A stretch of 64,000 bases of DNA from Streptomyces sp. XM4193 (GTDB lineage Bacteria; Actinomycetota; Actinomycetes; Streptomycetales; Streptomycetaceae): positions 62,001 through 126,000 of the forward strand of contig NZ_JALLGK010000009.1 in NCBI RefSeq assembly GCF_023072595.1, given 5' to 3'. Numbering within the stretch: the stretch's first letter is position 1; each line of letters opens with the position of its first letter. Positions 53,298-61,782 of this stretch are shown piece after piece. The notes below the pieces were generated by a model. It was not told the DNA's origin. It did no database searches and worked only from the letters and a program-made list of their open reading frames with translations. The position numbers were made by a program, and so were the translations under genes.

Positions 53298-54976
53298 AGC
53301 AGGTCCTCGGCGGTGACGGGGTCGGGGAGCGTGGAGTGCGCCAACGGATCGGTGACACCCGGCGAACCGGCGCCGACGGTGTGCCCGCCCGCACCCAACG
53401 ACCCGCCCGCGCCGGACCGTTCGCCGGTGCGCGGCTCGGGGAGCGGTGTGCCGGACTGCGGCGGCCCGCCGTGCGTCCAGGGGGTGTCCTCCGGCTCGGG
53501 CAGCGAGGGACCGCCGCGCGGGGCGTGCTCGAAGAGCGTCCAGCAGACACGGTCCCCGACCTCCGGCACCGAGCCGGGTGCGGGCTCCTTGGCCCGGCCC
53601 ATCCCGCCGGTCAGCCGCAGCCTCAACTCGCCCGGGCCGGCCGTGCCTTCGGCCGTGCTCTCGGCCGCGCTGTCGTCCTCGCCGGCGGCCGCGGTGCCCT
53701 CGGCGAGCCCGTCCTCCGGCGCGAGGAACTCGGCGGGCTGCGCAGCGCCCGAAGGCAGCACCCGGTACGCGCGCGCACCCGGCGCCCACTGCGGGACGTC
53801 CTCGGTGGACAGCGCCAGCACCGGCCGCGGCATCGGGCGGCGCCCCTGCGAGTACGTCATCCAGGAGTCGGTCACCTCGGCCACGAACGCCTCGCCGGCC
53901 AGCCTGCGTTCGGCCATCACCAGCGGGTCGTCCAACGCCTCCTGCGCCCGCAGCCGTGCCTGGTCCCGCTCGCGCACCGACAGCTTCCGCGCGGCCGTCA
54001 CCGCGTCGTCCCGGCGGGGCTGGGGCGGCTCGCCCGCCCGCAGCCGATCGCGGTGCGCGGTGTAGGACCAGCGGTCGCTCTCCCAGCGGGAGGCGACCCG
54101 CTCGCCCTCCGGCAGCCGGCGCAGCAGATCCACGCTCTCCCACATCGCGTCCCAGACCGGGCGCAGTTGGCCGCCGAGCAGCTGGTGCACCTGCTCCGCC
54201 GAACCGGGCAGACCGGCGTCGTACCGCTCCACCGCCGGGGCCAGGACGCGGTTGTCGAAGGCGGGGTCGGTCGACGGGCCCGAGGGCGGCGTCCGCAGCT
54301 GACCGTGCTCGTCGCGGGCGGTCTCCGCCTCCAGCGCGGCAGCCTCGCCACCGCCCTCAGGGCCGGCGCGCAGCCAGGCCAGCAGCGCCCCGAGATGCTG
54401 GTCCTCCAGCGAGCTCTGCCCGGTCGCCCAGTGCCGGGTGAGCACCTCGGTCATGGACAGCAGCAGGGACGAGCCCGGCACCCGAGCCCGCTCGCCGTAG
54501 TGCGTCAGCCAGCGCCCCAGCAGCGGCACCCGGGCGGGGGAGGGGTACGGGGTCTGCGGGTCCTCCTCGGCGGTGCGCCGGAACCGCATGGAGCGGCCGA
54601 GCAGCCGTACGAACTCCGCCCCGGGCGCGTTGGGAACCAGCAACTGCGGTGCGTCCGTGCAGACTTCGGCGTCCTCGCGCACCTGCTCGGTCTCCTCCAG
54701 GGCCGACTCCAGATGCGGCAGCAGCGCCTCGGCGAGGTCGGAGAGGAAGGCGAACCGCAGATCGCGGTCCTTGGGCTGGGGGACGGTGAGAAGCAGCGGA
54801 CGGTCCCGGTCGGTGCCGAGCATCGCGCCGAGCGGAGCGCCCACCTCGCCCGCGGTGGTCAACGGAACCAGCACCAGCGGATGTTGACTCAGATGGCGGT
54901 GGCGGACGGTGGTCAGCGGTTGGGCACGACCGGCGGCCATCGCCTCCATCCGGGCCAGGTTGTGCATCAGCGGCAC
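53294..54976 (-). CDS. Unrecognised 560-aa protein between nuclease and helicase genes
   Basis: The reading frame is open far upstream, so the start is set by GTG with GGAGG six nucleotides before it (VPLMHNLARMEAMAAGRAQPL); an ATG at 54967 is an alternative. The first 400 residues are mostly helical (LEETEQVREDAEV, LGRSMRFRRTAEED, RKLSVRERDQARLRAQEALDDPLVMAERRLAGEAFVAEV). Residues from about 445 to the end are Pro/Gly/Glu-rich. I see no nucleotide-binding or nuclease motif. It overlaps both neighbours (10 nt and 4 nt), so it is co-translated and presumably part of the same complex. Confidence 0.83.
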   Translation of the reverse strand: MPLMHNLARMEAMAAGRAQPLTTVRHRHLSQHPLVLVPLTTAGEVGAPLGAMLGTDRDRPLLLTVPQPKDRDLRFAFLSDLAEALLPHLESALEETEQVREDAEVCTDAPQLLVPNAPGAEFVRLLGRSMRFRRTAEEDPQTPYPSPARVPLLGRWLTHYGERARVPGSSLLLSMTEVLTRHWATGQSSLEDQHLGALLAWLRAGPEGGGEAAALEAETARDEHGQLRTPPSGPSTDPAFDNRVLAPAVERYDAGLPGSAEQVHQLLGGQLRPVWDAMWESVDLLRRLPEGERVASRWESDRWSYTAHRDRLRAGEPPQPRRDDAVTAARKLSVRERDQARLRAQEALDDPLVMAERRLAGEAFVAEVTDSWMTYSQGRRPMPRPVLALSTEDVPQWAPGARAYRVLPSGAAQPAEFLAPEDGLAEGTAAAGEDDSAAESTAEGTAGPGELRLRLTGGMGRAKEPAPGSVPEVGDRVCWTLFEHAPRGGPSLPEPEDTPWTHGGPPQSGTPLPEPRTGERSGAGGSLGAGGHTVGAGSPGVTDPLAHSTLPDPVTAEDLL

Positions 54977-56364
54977 GGTCCACCTCCCGCGGGCCCCGAG
55001 CCGGTGGCGCCGTGCGGGCCGGTGGCGCCGTCCGAACCCGAGGCGCCGTCCGAACCCGAGGCGCCGTCCGAACCCGAGGCGCCGTCCGAACCCGAGGCGC
55101 CGTCTGAGCCCGGGCCGGTGGCGCCGTGCGGGCCGGTGCCGTTGTGCGGGCCCAGGACCTCGGCGCGCAGTCGGGCTGCTCGGCGCAGCGCGAGGACGGC
55201 CGGATCGGGAGGGTCGCTCGGGCCGGCCGGATGCGCCGCGCCCTCGGGCTCGGGCGGCGGGGGATCGCTGTGGGCGGCGTCCAGCGCGGCCTTCACCGTG
55301 GTCAGCGCGCCCAACTCGGCGCGGGTGCCGCGGCCGAGCACCGCGGGGTCGTTCCCGGTGCGCGCCTGGGAGCGGCAGTGGAAGGCCAGATCGCAGCCCG
55401 CCAGGCACTCCGGCGCGTACGCCGCGGGCACCGAGTCGACCGCGCCCGCCAGCCGGTCCGGCGGGAGGTCCAGATCGAAGCTGGTGCCCGCCGGCAGCGC
55501 GGCGGTCAGCTCCTCGACCCGGGTCAGCCGGTGCAACTGCCTGCGGACCGCCGCCAGTTGCTTGCGCATGTCGACCAGGGCCGCGGTCGGGAGGTTGGAG
55601 AAGTCCTTCGGGCAGACGAGCAGGACGGACTCCGCGGCCCGCACCCCCATCGCCTCCAGCGCCAGCCCGTAGACCGCGGCCTGCCGGGTGGCGGCGCCCA
55701 CCTTCGTCGGAGCGGCCGAACCGTCCAGGATCGGAAAGGACTTGATCTCCACGATCGTCACGCCCGCGTCCCCGTCGACCACGATCGCGTCGGGCTCCAG
55801 GCAGACCGGCGCCCCGGCGACCGTCAGCCGCACCATCGGATGCAGCAGCACCGACCAGGAGCCGGGCCGGCCCTGCCGCGCCTCCTCCCCGCCCTGCCCG
55901 TGCGTCTGCGCCCGGGCCAACGCCTCGCGGGTGCTCTCGATTCGGCCCTCCTGCCCTTCGGCGGTGAGGTCCGGGCACTCCAACAGCTGCGGATCGGGCG
56001 GCACTTGACCGGTGTGCGCACACAGCAGCCGGACCAGCTCGAGGCCGCCGTCGCGCGTCGCCCCGGCCTCGAAGGCGTGGCCGCGGGCGAAGGCGAACTG
56101 CGACTGCCCGAAGTTGGCAGGTGCGCCGAGCGCTTCGGCGAGGGCCGCCTTGTCCACGCCCGCGCTGTCCAGCAGCGCACGGCGGCTGCACCCAGGGTTG
56201 GCGGCGAGCGCCGTCAGGGCCCTGCTGTCCAGCGGTCTCGGCTGCCGGCCCGGGCCGCGCAGCGCGGCCAGCCGATCCCGTAGCGCGGCCTGCTCGGCAC
56301 CTGTCGGCTCGGTACCTGTCTGGTGGGACAACTGCTTCACCCGGCGAAGTCTGACATCCCCCAC
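54967..56364 (-). CDS. RecB/Cas4-like PD-(D/E)XK nuclease with possible Fe-S cluster
   Basis: This 465-residue protein starts at GTG (VGDVRLRRVKQLSHQ) behind GGAGGAG. The nuclease core shows D192 in CLEPDAIVVDGDAG, E206-x-K208 in VTIVEIKSF and the RecB-family QxxxY as TRQAAVYGLAL (Q228, Y232). Cys59 (NPGCSRR) lies upstream and C320-x3-C324-x5-C330 (PECLAGCDLAFHC) downstream of the core, the arrangement of the iron staple in AddB, Dna2 and Cas4. The Gly/Ser/Asp-rich C-terminus carries five six-residue repeats. It leads a three-gene overlap with an unknown protein and an SF1 helicase. Confidence 0.88.
   Translation of the reverse strand: MGDVRLRRVKQLSHQTGTEPTGAEQAALRDRLAALRGPGRQPRPLDSRALTALAANPGCSRRALLDSAGVDKAALAEALGAPANFGQSQFAFARGHAFEAGATRDGGLELVRLLCAHTGQVPPDPQLLECPDLTAEGQEGRIESTREALARAQTHGQGGEEARQGRPGSWSVLLHPMVRLTVAGAPVCLEPDAIVVDGDAGVTIVEIKSFPILDGSAAPTKVGAATRQAAVYGLALEAMGVRAAESVLLVCPKDFSNLPTAALVDMRKQLAAVRRQLHRLTRVEELTAALPAGTSFDLDLPPDRLAGAVDSVPAAYAPECLAGCDLAFHCRSQARTGNDPAVLGRGTRAELGALTTVKAALDAAHSDPPPPEPEGAAHPAGPSDPPDPAVLALRRAARLRAEVLGPHNGTGPHGATGPGSDGASGSDGASGSDGASGSDGASGSDGATGPHGATGSGPAGGGPCR
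55024..55113. repeat. Five tandem 18-bp repeats within the nuclease gene
   Basis: GGCGCCGTCCGAACCCGA is repeated perfectly four times (starts 55024, 55042, 55060, 55078), with a fifth diverged copy at 55096. In the protein they give (GASGSD)n near the C-terminus. Copy-number change would keep the frame. Confidence 0.9.
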
Positions 56365-56438
56365 CGACAACGTGCTCCTCCGCGGCTCTCGGCACCGCCG
56401 CGCGACGCCGCGGGCCCGCGGGTGAGTACCGTCGTGGC

Positions 56439-57089
56439 ATGACGGAAAAGGCCGCCGAACAGCCCGTGTCCACAACTCCCCACTCCGCCCGCCTCGTCCT
56501 GGTGCGCCACGGCGAGACGCCGTGGTCGCAGGCGGGCCGGCACACCGGCCGCACCGATGTGCCGCTGCTCGACCGGGGGCGCCGCATGGCCGAACTCCTC
56601 GGTGAGCGCCTGCGGACGGCCCCCTTCGACGGCCTCGTCGACGCCGAGGTGCGCACCAGTCCGCTCTCCCGCGCCGCCGAGACCTGCGCGGTGGCCGGCT
56701 TCGGCGACCGCGCGAGCACCTGGGACGCCCTGATGGAGTGGGACTACGGCAGTTACGAGGGGCTGACCACCCCGCAGATCAAGGAGGCCGCGGGGGACGA
56801 GGGTTGGCTGATCTGGCGGGACGGCGTCGAGGGCGGCGAGAGCCGGGCCGCGCTGTCCGCGCGCGCCGACGAGGTGGTGGACTGGGCGCGTACGGTCCCC
56901 GGGGACGCCCTGGTCTTCGCACACGGCCATGTGCTGCGCACGATCGCCGCGCGGTGGCTGGGCGAGGAACTCTCCTTCGGCGCCCGGCTGCGGCTCTCCC
57001 CGGCGTCCCTGTCGGTGCTGGGCTGGTCCTACGGGCAGCCGGCGCTGGAGCGGTGGAACGACACCGGCCACCTCGACGGCCGCCTCTGA
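56439..57089 (+). CDS. Histidine phosphatase family protein
   Basis: This 216-residue phosphoglycerate-mutase-like phosphatase starts MTEKAAEQPVSTTPHSARLVLVRHGETPWSQAGRHTGRTD. It has the phospho-His RHG motif, the Arg of RTSPLSRAAETC, the catalytic Glu in EWDYGSYEGLT and the second His in LVFAHGHVLRTIAARWL. It probably removes phosphate from a small metabolite; the substrate is not assignable. It diverges from the nuclease gene with 74 bp between starts. Confidence 0.92.
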   Translation: MTEKAAEQPVSTTPHSARLVLVRHGETPWSQAGRHTGRTDVPLLDRGRRMAELLGERLRTAPFDGLVDAEVRTSPLSRAAETCAVAGFGDRASTWDALMEWDYGSYEGLTTPQIKEAAGDEGWLIWRDGVEGGESRAALSARADEVVDWARTVPGDALVFAHGHVLRTIAARWLGEELSFGARLRLSPASLSVLGWSYGQPALERWNDTGHLDGRL

Positions 57090-57105
57090 GCCGTGCCCCC
57101 GCCCC

Positions 57106-57147
57106 TCCTCCGTCGGGGGCGTCCGGTCCTCCGTCGGGGGCGTCCGG
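57106..57147. repeat. Two tandem 21-bp repeats
   Basis: TCCTCCGTCGGGGGCGTCCGG occurs twice head-to-tail (57106-57126, 57127-57147), between the convergent phosphatase and regulator genes. Confidence 0.9.
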
Positions 57148-57171
57148 GCCCGAGGCCTCCCGGCCGGGGCC

Positions 57172-58674
57172 TCAGGCGGAGAGACGGGCGAGGAAGCCCG
57201 CGACCTCGACGTGGCGGGTGTGCGGACCGAGGCGCTCGGCCGTGGCGCGCAGCATCCGGCGCACCCGCGCGCTGTGCACGGTCTCCAGCAGCGTCAGCGC
57301 TCTGTTCCCCTCGGTGGCCGCCTCGACCGGATCTCCGCCCACGGCGAGGTTCCCGGCCAACTCGGCGGTGAACAGCGCTCTGTTGCGCACGAACTGCGCG
57401 GGTTGCAGCGCGACGGCCTCCCGCGCCAGCTCCGCCGCCCGCTCCCAGTCGCCGAGCGCGGACCAGCACTGGGACTCCAGCCCCGACAGCTCGGCGTGGC
57501 ACAGGAAGGACATCCACTCCGGATCGGAGTCGGAGGGGCCCTTGTCGAAGAGGGTCCTGGCCCGGCTGAGGGCTTCCTCGCAGCCCGCGCGGTCGCCGAG
57601 CCCGCCCCAGCCGCCCGCCTCGCGCAGCGCCAGCAGCGCCTGGAGCCGGGAGGAACCGAGCCTGCGGGCGGCCTGCTGGCCCGCCTGGGCGGCGCGCAGC
57701 GCCTCGCGCGGGCGACCGGCGTCCCGGGCGAGGAAGGCGGTGTTGCAGAAGGCGTGCGCCTCCAGCCCGGGGTCGGAGCCGACCCGGGCCAGCGCCAGAG
57801 CCTCGCCGTAGTGCGAACGGGCCTCCTGGTAGCGCTCGGAGTCGTGTGCCAACCAGCCGACGGAGAGCGCGAGTTCGCCGGTGTGGGAGTTCAGCCGCTC
57901 GGAGTGTGCGTGCGCGCGGGCGCCGGAGTCGAGCAGCTCGAAGGTCTGCCGGAGCGCGAGGTCGGCGCGGCGGTAGAGGTTGTCCGCGCCGTGGCGGTCG
58001 TCGAGCAGGCGGATCCGCCGCACGGCCTCCTCGACGGAGAGGACGTCGCCGCGGCCGAGGGCGCCCGCGGCGGGCCGGGGGCGGGGCAGGGCGGCTCCCT
58101 CTCCCTCGGCGGGTCCCGTGCGGGCCTCGGCCGCATGGGCGGGCCCCCACAGGGGCGCGGTCGCCAGGGCGGCGGGGCCGCCGGTCATGAACGCGCGACG
58201 CAGCACGTCGCTCTCCTCGTAGCTCTGGATGGTGCTCTGACAGTTGTGCTCCGTGCCCCCGCAGTCGGCCCGGCCACCTGGCGAGTGGTCGGGAGCGCAG
58301 GGTCCGGGGCGGTCCTCGGCCGCCTCGCGCACGGTCGTACGGGTGCGCCGCGCCGCGCGTCCCCGTACGGCCTCGCGCTCGGTGAAGCCCAGATCCGTGA
58401 GCGTGTACCCCGGGAACATGTGCAGGAACACTCGTTCGTAGGCGTAGTTGGGGCAGCGGATCTCGCCGGCCTCCACCCGCCCGATGTAGCGGGCGTCGCA
58501 GGAGACCTGCTCGCCGATCTCGCGGGCGGCCCTCCGCACGGAGGCCGCGAACTCCCGAGGGGAGAGCTGTCCGCGCAACCGCCGGAAGGCCGGGTTCGGT
58601 TGATGAGGGTGGTTCGCTGACTCGGCCGGGCCCGCCGGTCCTCTCCCGGCTGGCGCTGAGGGTGACGACGCCAT
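57172..58674 (-). CDS. XRE-family regulator with TPR-like C-terminus
   Basis: This 500-residue protein starts MASSPSAPAGRGPAGPAE. A helix-turn-helix domain (about 28-90: RRLRGQLSPREFAASVRRAAREIGEQVSCDARYIGRVEAGE) is followed by a linker, then an oddly Tat-like stretch (LRRAFMTGGPAALATAPLWGPAHA, about 165-190) inside the chain, and a TPR-like array (VGWLAHDSERYQEARSHYGEALALARVGSDPGLEAHAFCNTAFLARDAG and onward) to the end. This architecture is common in Streptomyces regulators of small cell-contact genes. It diverges from the small gene at 58897. Confidence 0.88.
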   Translation of the reverse strand: MASSPSAPAGRGPAGPAESANHPHQPNPAFRRLRGQLSPREFAASVRRAAREIGEQVSCDARYIGRVEAGEIRCPNYAYERVFLHMFPGYTLTDLGFTEREAVRGRAARRTRTTVREAAEDRPGPCAPDHSPGGRADCGGTEHNCQSTIQSYEESDVLRRAFMTGGPAALATAPLWGPAHAAEARTGPAEGEGAALPRPRPAAGALGRGDVLSVEEAVRRIRLLDDRHGADNLYRRADLALRQTFELLDSGARAHAHSERLNSHTGELALSVGWLAHDSERYQEARSHYGEALALARVGSDPGLEAHAFCNTAFLARDAGRPREALRAAQAGQQAARRLGSSRLQALLALREAGGWGGLGDRAGCEEALSRARTLFDKGPSDSDPEWMSFLCHAELSGLESQCWSALGDWERAAELAREAVALQPAQFVRNRALFTAELAGNLAVGGDPVEAATEGNRALTLLETVHSARVRRMLRATAERLGPHTRHVEVAGFLARLSA

Positions 58675-58896
58675 GGCCGGACCGTACACGCGGGCGCGGG
58701 GCCGGAGATGGGGAGTTTGCTTACAAAACGGATATCTCATGCGTGATCTGCCATGAACCGCCATCCTTTGAGGGGGCTTTCCGCCGTAGCCGTTGACGGG
58801 TCCGTGCGTTGAACCGTGCAGCAACGACAGCGCGCAGCACGGGCATCGAGGCACAGGCGTCGAAGCGTGTGGGCGTGAGAGTGGAGGAGGGTCGCG
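58675..58896. promoter_or_regulatory. Divergent promoter region of the XRE regulator and a small gene
   Basis: The AT-richer segment 58712-58745 (TTTGCTTACAAAACGGATATC) looks promoter-like. No exact operator is clear. Confidence 0.45.
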
Positions 58897-59343
58897 TTGT
58901 TGGACACCGACGGATCGCGGATCGCCGTTGGCCACCGGCGCCCGGTGCGTGGCCGCAAGTCGGGCGCGGTGGAGAGCGGTTGCCAGGGCGGCGGCACTCC
59001 CCACACCGAGCTGGTCACCGTGCCGGCCCGCCAGGCGCTGGAGGCCGTCGACATCCTGCGGCTCGGCCTCGGTGTCGGCCCCGTGCTGCACGACTGCGCG
59101 GGTGCGACGCTCGGTTTCCTGGTCCCGCCCGGCACTTCGGTGCACTGGCGGCACCCCGGCAGCGCCTGCGCCCCGCTCTGCGGCCCGCTGAGCCAGGAGG
59201 GCACCGGCCGGCCGCCGATCGCGGGCGCCGACTGGCTGATCGGCCCCGAGTCCGCCCCGCTCACCGCGACCGACCCGACCCGGCTGCGGGCCGCGCTCGT
59301 CCAGGCCGCCCGCACCCTGGAGGTCACCGACCGCTGCATCTGA
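58897..59343 (+). CDS. Hypothetical protein, 148 aa
   Basis: The start is a TTG (LLDTDGSRIAVGHRRP) seven nucleotides after GGAGGAGG, the strongest ribosome site nearby. The N-terminal 40 residues are basic and Gly-rich; the rest has an ordered look: LVTVPARQALEAVDILRLGLGVGPVLHDCAGATLGFLVPPGTSVHWRHPG, and ADWLIGPESAPLTATDPTRLRAALVQAARTLEVTD. Four Cys are scattered. I do not recognise a family. It is probably controlled by the divergent XRE-TPR regulator, by analogy with other Streptomyces pairs. Confidence 0.78.
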   Translation: MLDTDGSRIAVGHRRPVRGRKSGAVESGCQGGGTPHTELVTVPARQALEAVDILRLGLGVGPVLHDCAGATLGFLVPPGTSVHWRHPGSACAPLCGPLSQEGTGRPPIAGADWLIGPESAPLTATDPTRLRAALVQAARTLEVTDRCI

Positions 59344-59524
59344 AGCCGTCCCGTTCACGGCCGCGCGACCGCGGGCCGGCGCTGCCGGCGACCGGCCCCG
59401 ATCGTGCGGCGGTGCGTCGCGGTCCGTCCGCCGTTGCCGCCCGGGTCCGTCCGCCGTTGCCGTCCGCGTCTCCCGCCCGCCACCGCGGTGCGCGGGGAGT
59501 GACGCGGACGGGGATACTGGCGGG

Positions 59525-60406
59525 GTGGCGGGCAGACGGCGGGGTGAACGAGGCGGCAGGGGCGGCGGACGGACCGAGCCGACTGCCGCCGTCGACAGCG
59601 GCGAGGCACGGCTCGTACCGGACCGGGAGCGGCCCTCCGCCTGGGAGTTGACCGTGGACGGCGCTCCCCAGTCGCACGTCGATCTCGCCGACCCCGCCCA
59701 TCTCGCCTTCAGCTACCAGCGCAGGCTCGGCCATCTCGTCGATCTGCTCGCGCCGGCCGGTCGTCCGCTGAGGGTGCTGCACCTGGGCGGCGGTGCGCTG
59801 ACGCTCGCCCGGTACGTCGCCGCGACCCGGCCGCGCTCCACCCAGCGCGTCTGGGAGATCGACTCCGCGCTGACCGCGTTCGTGCGCCGGGAACTCCCTC
59901 TGGAGTCCGGCTGGCGCGTACGTGTGCACGGCGGCGACGCGCGCGCCGGGCTCGCCGCCGTGCCGGACGGCTGGGCGGACCTGGTGATCGCGGACGTCTT
60001 CGACCGCGCCCGTACGCCGCCGCATCTGGGCACCGTCGAGTTCGTGCGGGAGGCGGCCCGGACCCTGGCCCCCGGCGGCTGGTACACGGCGAACCTCACC
60101 GACGGGCCGCCGCTCGCCCATCTGCGCGGTCAACTGGCCACCGTGGGCGCGGTCTTCGACGAGCTGGCGATCGCCGCGGACCCGGCCGTGCTGCGCGGAC
60201 GCAGATTCGGCAACGTGGTGCTGGCGGCTGCCCGAGTGCCGCTGCCGGTGGGCGAGTTCACCCGCCGTACCGCCGGAGACCCGCACGCGGGACGGGTGTT
60301 GGCCGGTCGGGAGGCGGCCGACTTCGCGGCGGGCGCCCGTCCGGTCACCGATGCGACCGCGACGACCGGTTCACCCGCACCCCCGCCGGGGACCTTCGAC
60401 CGCTGA
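59525..60406 (+). CDS. Spermidine-synthase-like methyltransferase-fold protein
   Basis: This 293-residue protein starts at GTG (VAGRRRGERGGRGGGRTEPTA), a disordered basic stretch, followed by the spermidine synthase-like fold: HVDLADPAHLAFSYQRRLGHLVDLL, the motif I variant VLHLGGGALTLARYVAATRP, VWEIDSALTAFVRRELPL, GGDARAGLAAVPDGWADLVIADVFD and ARTLAPGGWYTANLTDG. The polyamine-binding Asp of true SpeE (here ADVFD) is partly kept, but no speD adjoins it. A related methyltransferase function is possible. It stands alone. Confidence 0.87.
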   Translation: MAGRRRGERGGRGGGRTEPTAAVDSGEARLVPDRERPSAWELTVDGAPQSHVDLADPAHLAFSYQRRLGHLVDLLAPAGRPLRVLHLGGGALTLARYVAATRPRSTQRVWEIDSALTAFVRRELPLESGWRVRVHGGDARAGLAAVPDGWADLVIADVFDRARTPPHLGTVEFVREAARTLAPGGWYTANLTDGPPLAHLRGQLATVGAVFDELAIAADPAVLRGRRFGNVVLAAARVPLPVGEFTRRTAGDPHAGRVLAGREAADFAAGARPVTDATATTGSPAPPPGTFDR

Positions 60407-60616
60407 GGCGCAACCCCGGCGCGTCGGCGTGAGGTCCCGCCGAGGCCGAGGGTCCGGCCGTACACGTGGCGCGGCGTACGGACGCGGCGCAGGCCGCCCC
60501 CCCGGCACCGCCCTCCCGGCACCGACCGCCCGCACACCACACCCACGTCACACGCACCACCCACCACCGGCCCGGTCGGACGTCCGGTCACGGACGCCCG
60601 ACCGCCGGGACGGGTG

Positions 60617-61777
60617 TCAGTCGGTGAAGCCCAACTCCCTTGCGATCAGCATCCGCTGGACCTCGCTGGTGCCCTCGCCGATCTCCAGGATCTTGGAGTC
60701 GCGCCACATCCGGGCGACCGGGTACTCGTTCATGAAGCCGTAGCCGCCGTGGATCTGGGTCGCCTCGCGCGCGTTGGTGACGGCGATCTCGGAGGAGTAC
60801 AGCTTGGCCATCGCCGCCTGCTTCTTGAACGGCTCGCCCGCCACCAGCCGGCTCGCCGCGTCCCGCCAGGCGACGCGGGCGGTGTGGGCGCGCATCTCCA
60901 TGTCGGCGAGCTTGAACGAGATGGCCTGGTTGGAGCCGATCGACCGGCCGAAGGCGTGGCGCTCCTTGGCGTACCGCACCGACTCGTCCACACAGCCCTG
61001 GGCGAGCCCGGTGGCCAGGGCGGAGATGGCGATGCGGCCCTCGTCGAGGATGCGCAGGAACTGCGCGTAGCCGCGGCCCTCCTCGCCGACCAGGTTGGCG
61101 GCCGGGACGCGGACGTCGGAGAAGGACAGCTCCCGGGTGTCCGAGGCGTTCCAGCCGACCTTGGAGTACGGGGCGGCGACCGTGAAGCCCGGGGTCCCGG
61201 AGGGCACCAGGATGGTGGAGATGCGCGGTGCGCCGTTCTCCTTGCGGCCGGTCACCGCGGTGACGGTCACCAGGCCGGTGATGTCGGTACCCGAATTGGT
61301 GATGAAGCACTTGGTGCCGTTGACGACCCACTCGTCGCCGTCGCGCACCGCCGTGGTGCGGGTGCCGCCCGCGTCCGAACCGCAGTCCGGCTCGGTCAGG
61401 CCGAACGCGCCGAGCGCCTCGCCCGAGCACAGCCGCGGCAGCCACTCGCGCTTCTGCTCCTCGCTGCCGAACCGGTAGATCGGCATCGCGCCCAGGGAGA
61501 CGCCGGCCTCCAGGGTGATCGCCACCGAGGAGTCGACCCGGGCCAGCTCCTCCAGGGCGATGCACAGCGCCAGGTAGTCGCCGCCCATGCCGCCGTACTC
61601 CTCCGGGAACGGCAGCCCGAACAGGCCCATCCGGCCCATCTCGCGCACGATCTCGTACGGGAACTCGTGCCGCTCGTAGAAGTCGCCGATCTTCGGCGCG
61701 ACGACGTCGTGCGCGAACTCCTCGACGGTGCGGCGCAGTTCCTCGTGCTCGGTGCTCAGGCGGTGGTCCAGGGACAT
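60617..61777 (-). CDS. acdH: Acyl-CoA dehydrogenase (isovaleryl-CoA type context)
   Basis: This 386-residue FAD enzyme starts MSLDHRLSTEHEELRRTVEEFAHDVVAP. Motifs are FGLPFPEEYGGMGGDYLALCIALEELARVD, AFGLTEPDCGSDAGGTRTTA, CFITNSGTDITGLVTV, RHAFGRSIGSNQAISFKLADMEM and QIHGGYGFMNEYPVARMWRDSKILEIGEGTSEVQ (FAD- and substrate-binding). The gene lies 5 bp downstream of HMG-CoA lyase and two genes after a carboxylase alpha subunit, so it most likely oxidises isovaleryl-CoA in leucine breakdown. Specificity is inferred from context. Confidence 0.94.
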   Translation of the reverse strand: MSLDHRLSTEHEELRRTVEEFAHDVVAPKIGDFYERHEFPYEIVREMGRMGLFGLPFPEEYGGMGGDYLALCIALEELARVDSSVAITLEAGVSLGAMPIYRFGSEEQKREWLPRLCSGEALGAFGLTEPDCGSDAGGTRTTAVRDGDEWVVNGTKCFITNSGTDITGLVTVTAVTGRKENGAPRISTILVPSGTPGFTVAAPYSKVGWNASDTRELSFSDVRVPAANLVGEEGRGYAQFLRILDEGRIAISALATGLAQGCVDESVRYAKERHAFGRSIGSNQAISFKLADMEMRAHTARVAWRDAASRLVAGEPFKKQAAMAKLYSSEIAVTNAREATQIHGGYGFMNEYPVARMWRDSKILEIGEGTSEVQRMLIARELGFTD

Positions 61778-61782
61778 CGTGG

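Noticed and set aside
51828..56364. Calling the helicase-nuclease genes a named defence system
   Set aside because: Motifs fit both DNA repair and defence, and flanking genes are ordinary. No named system can be assigned from sequence alone.
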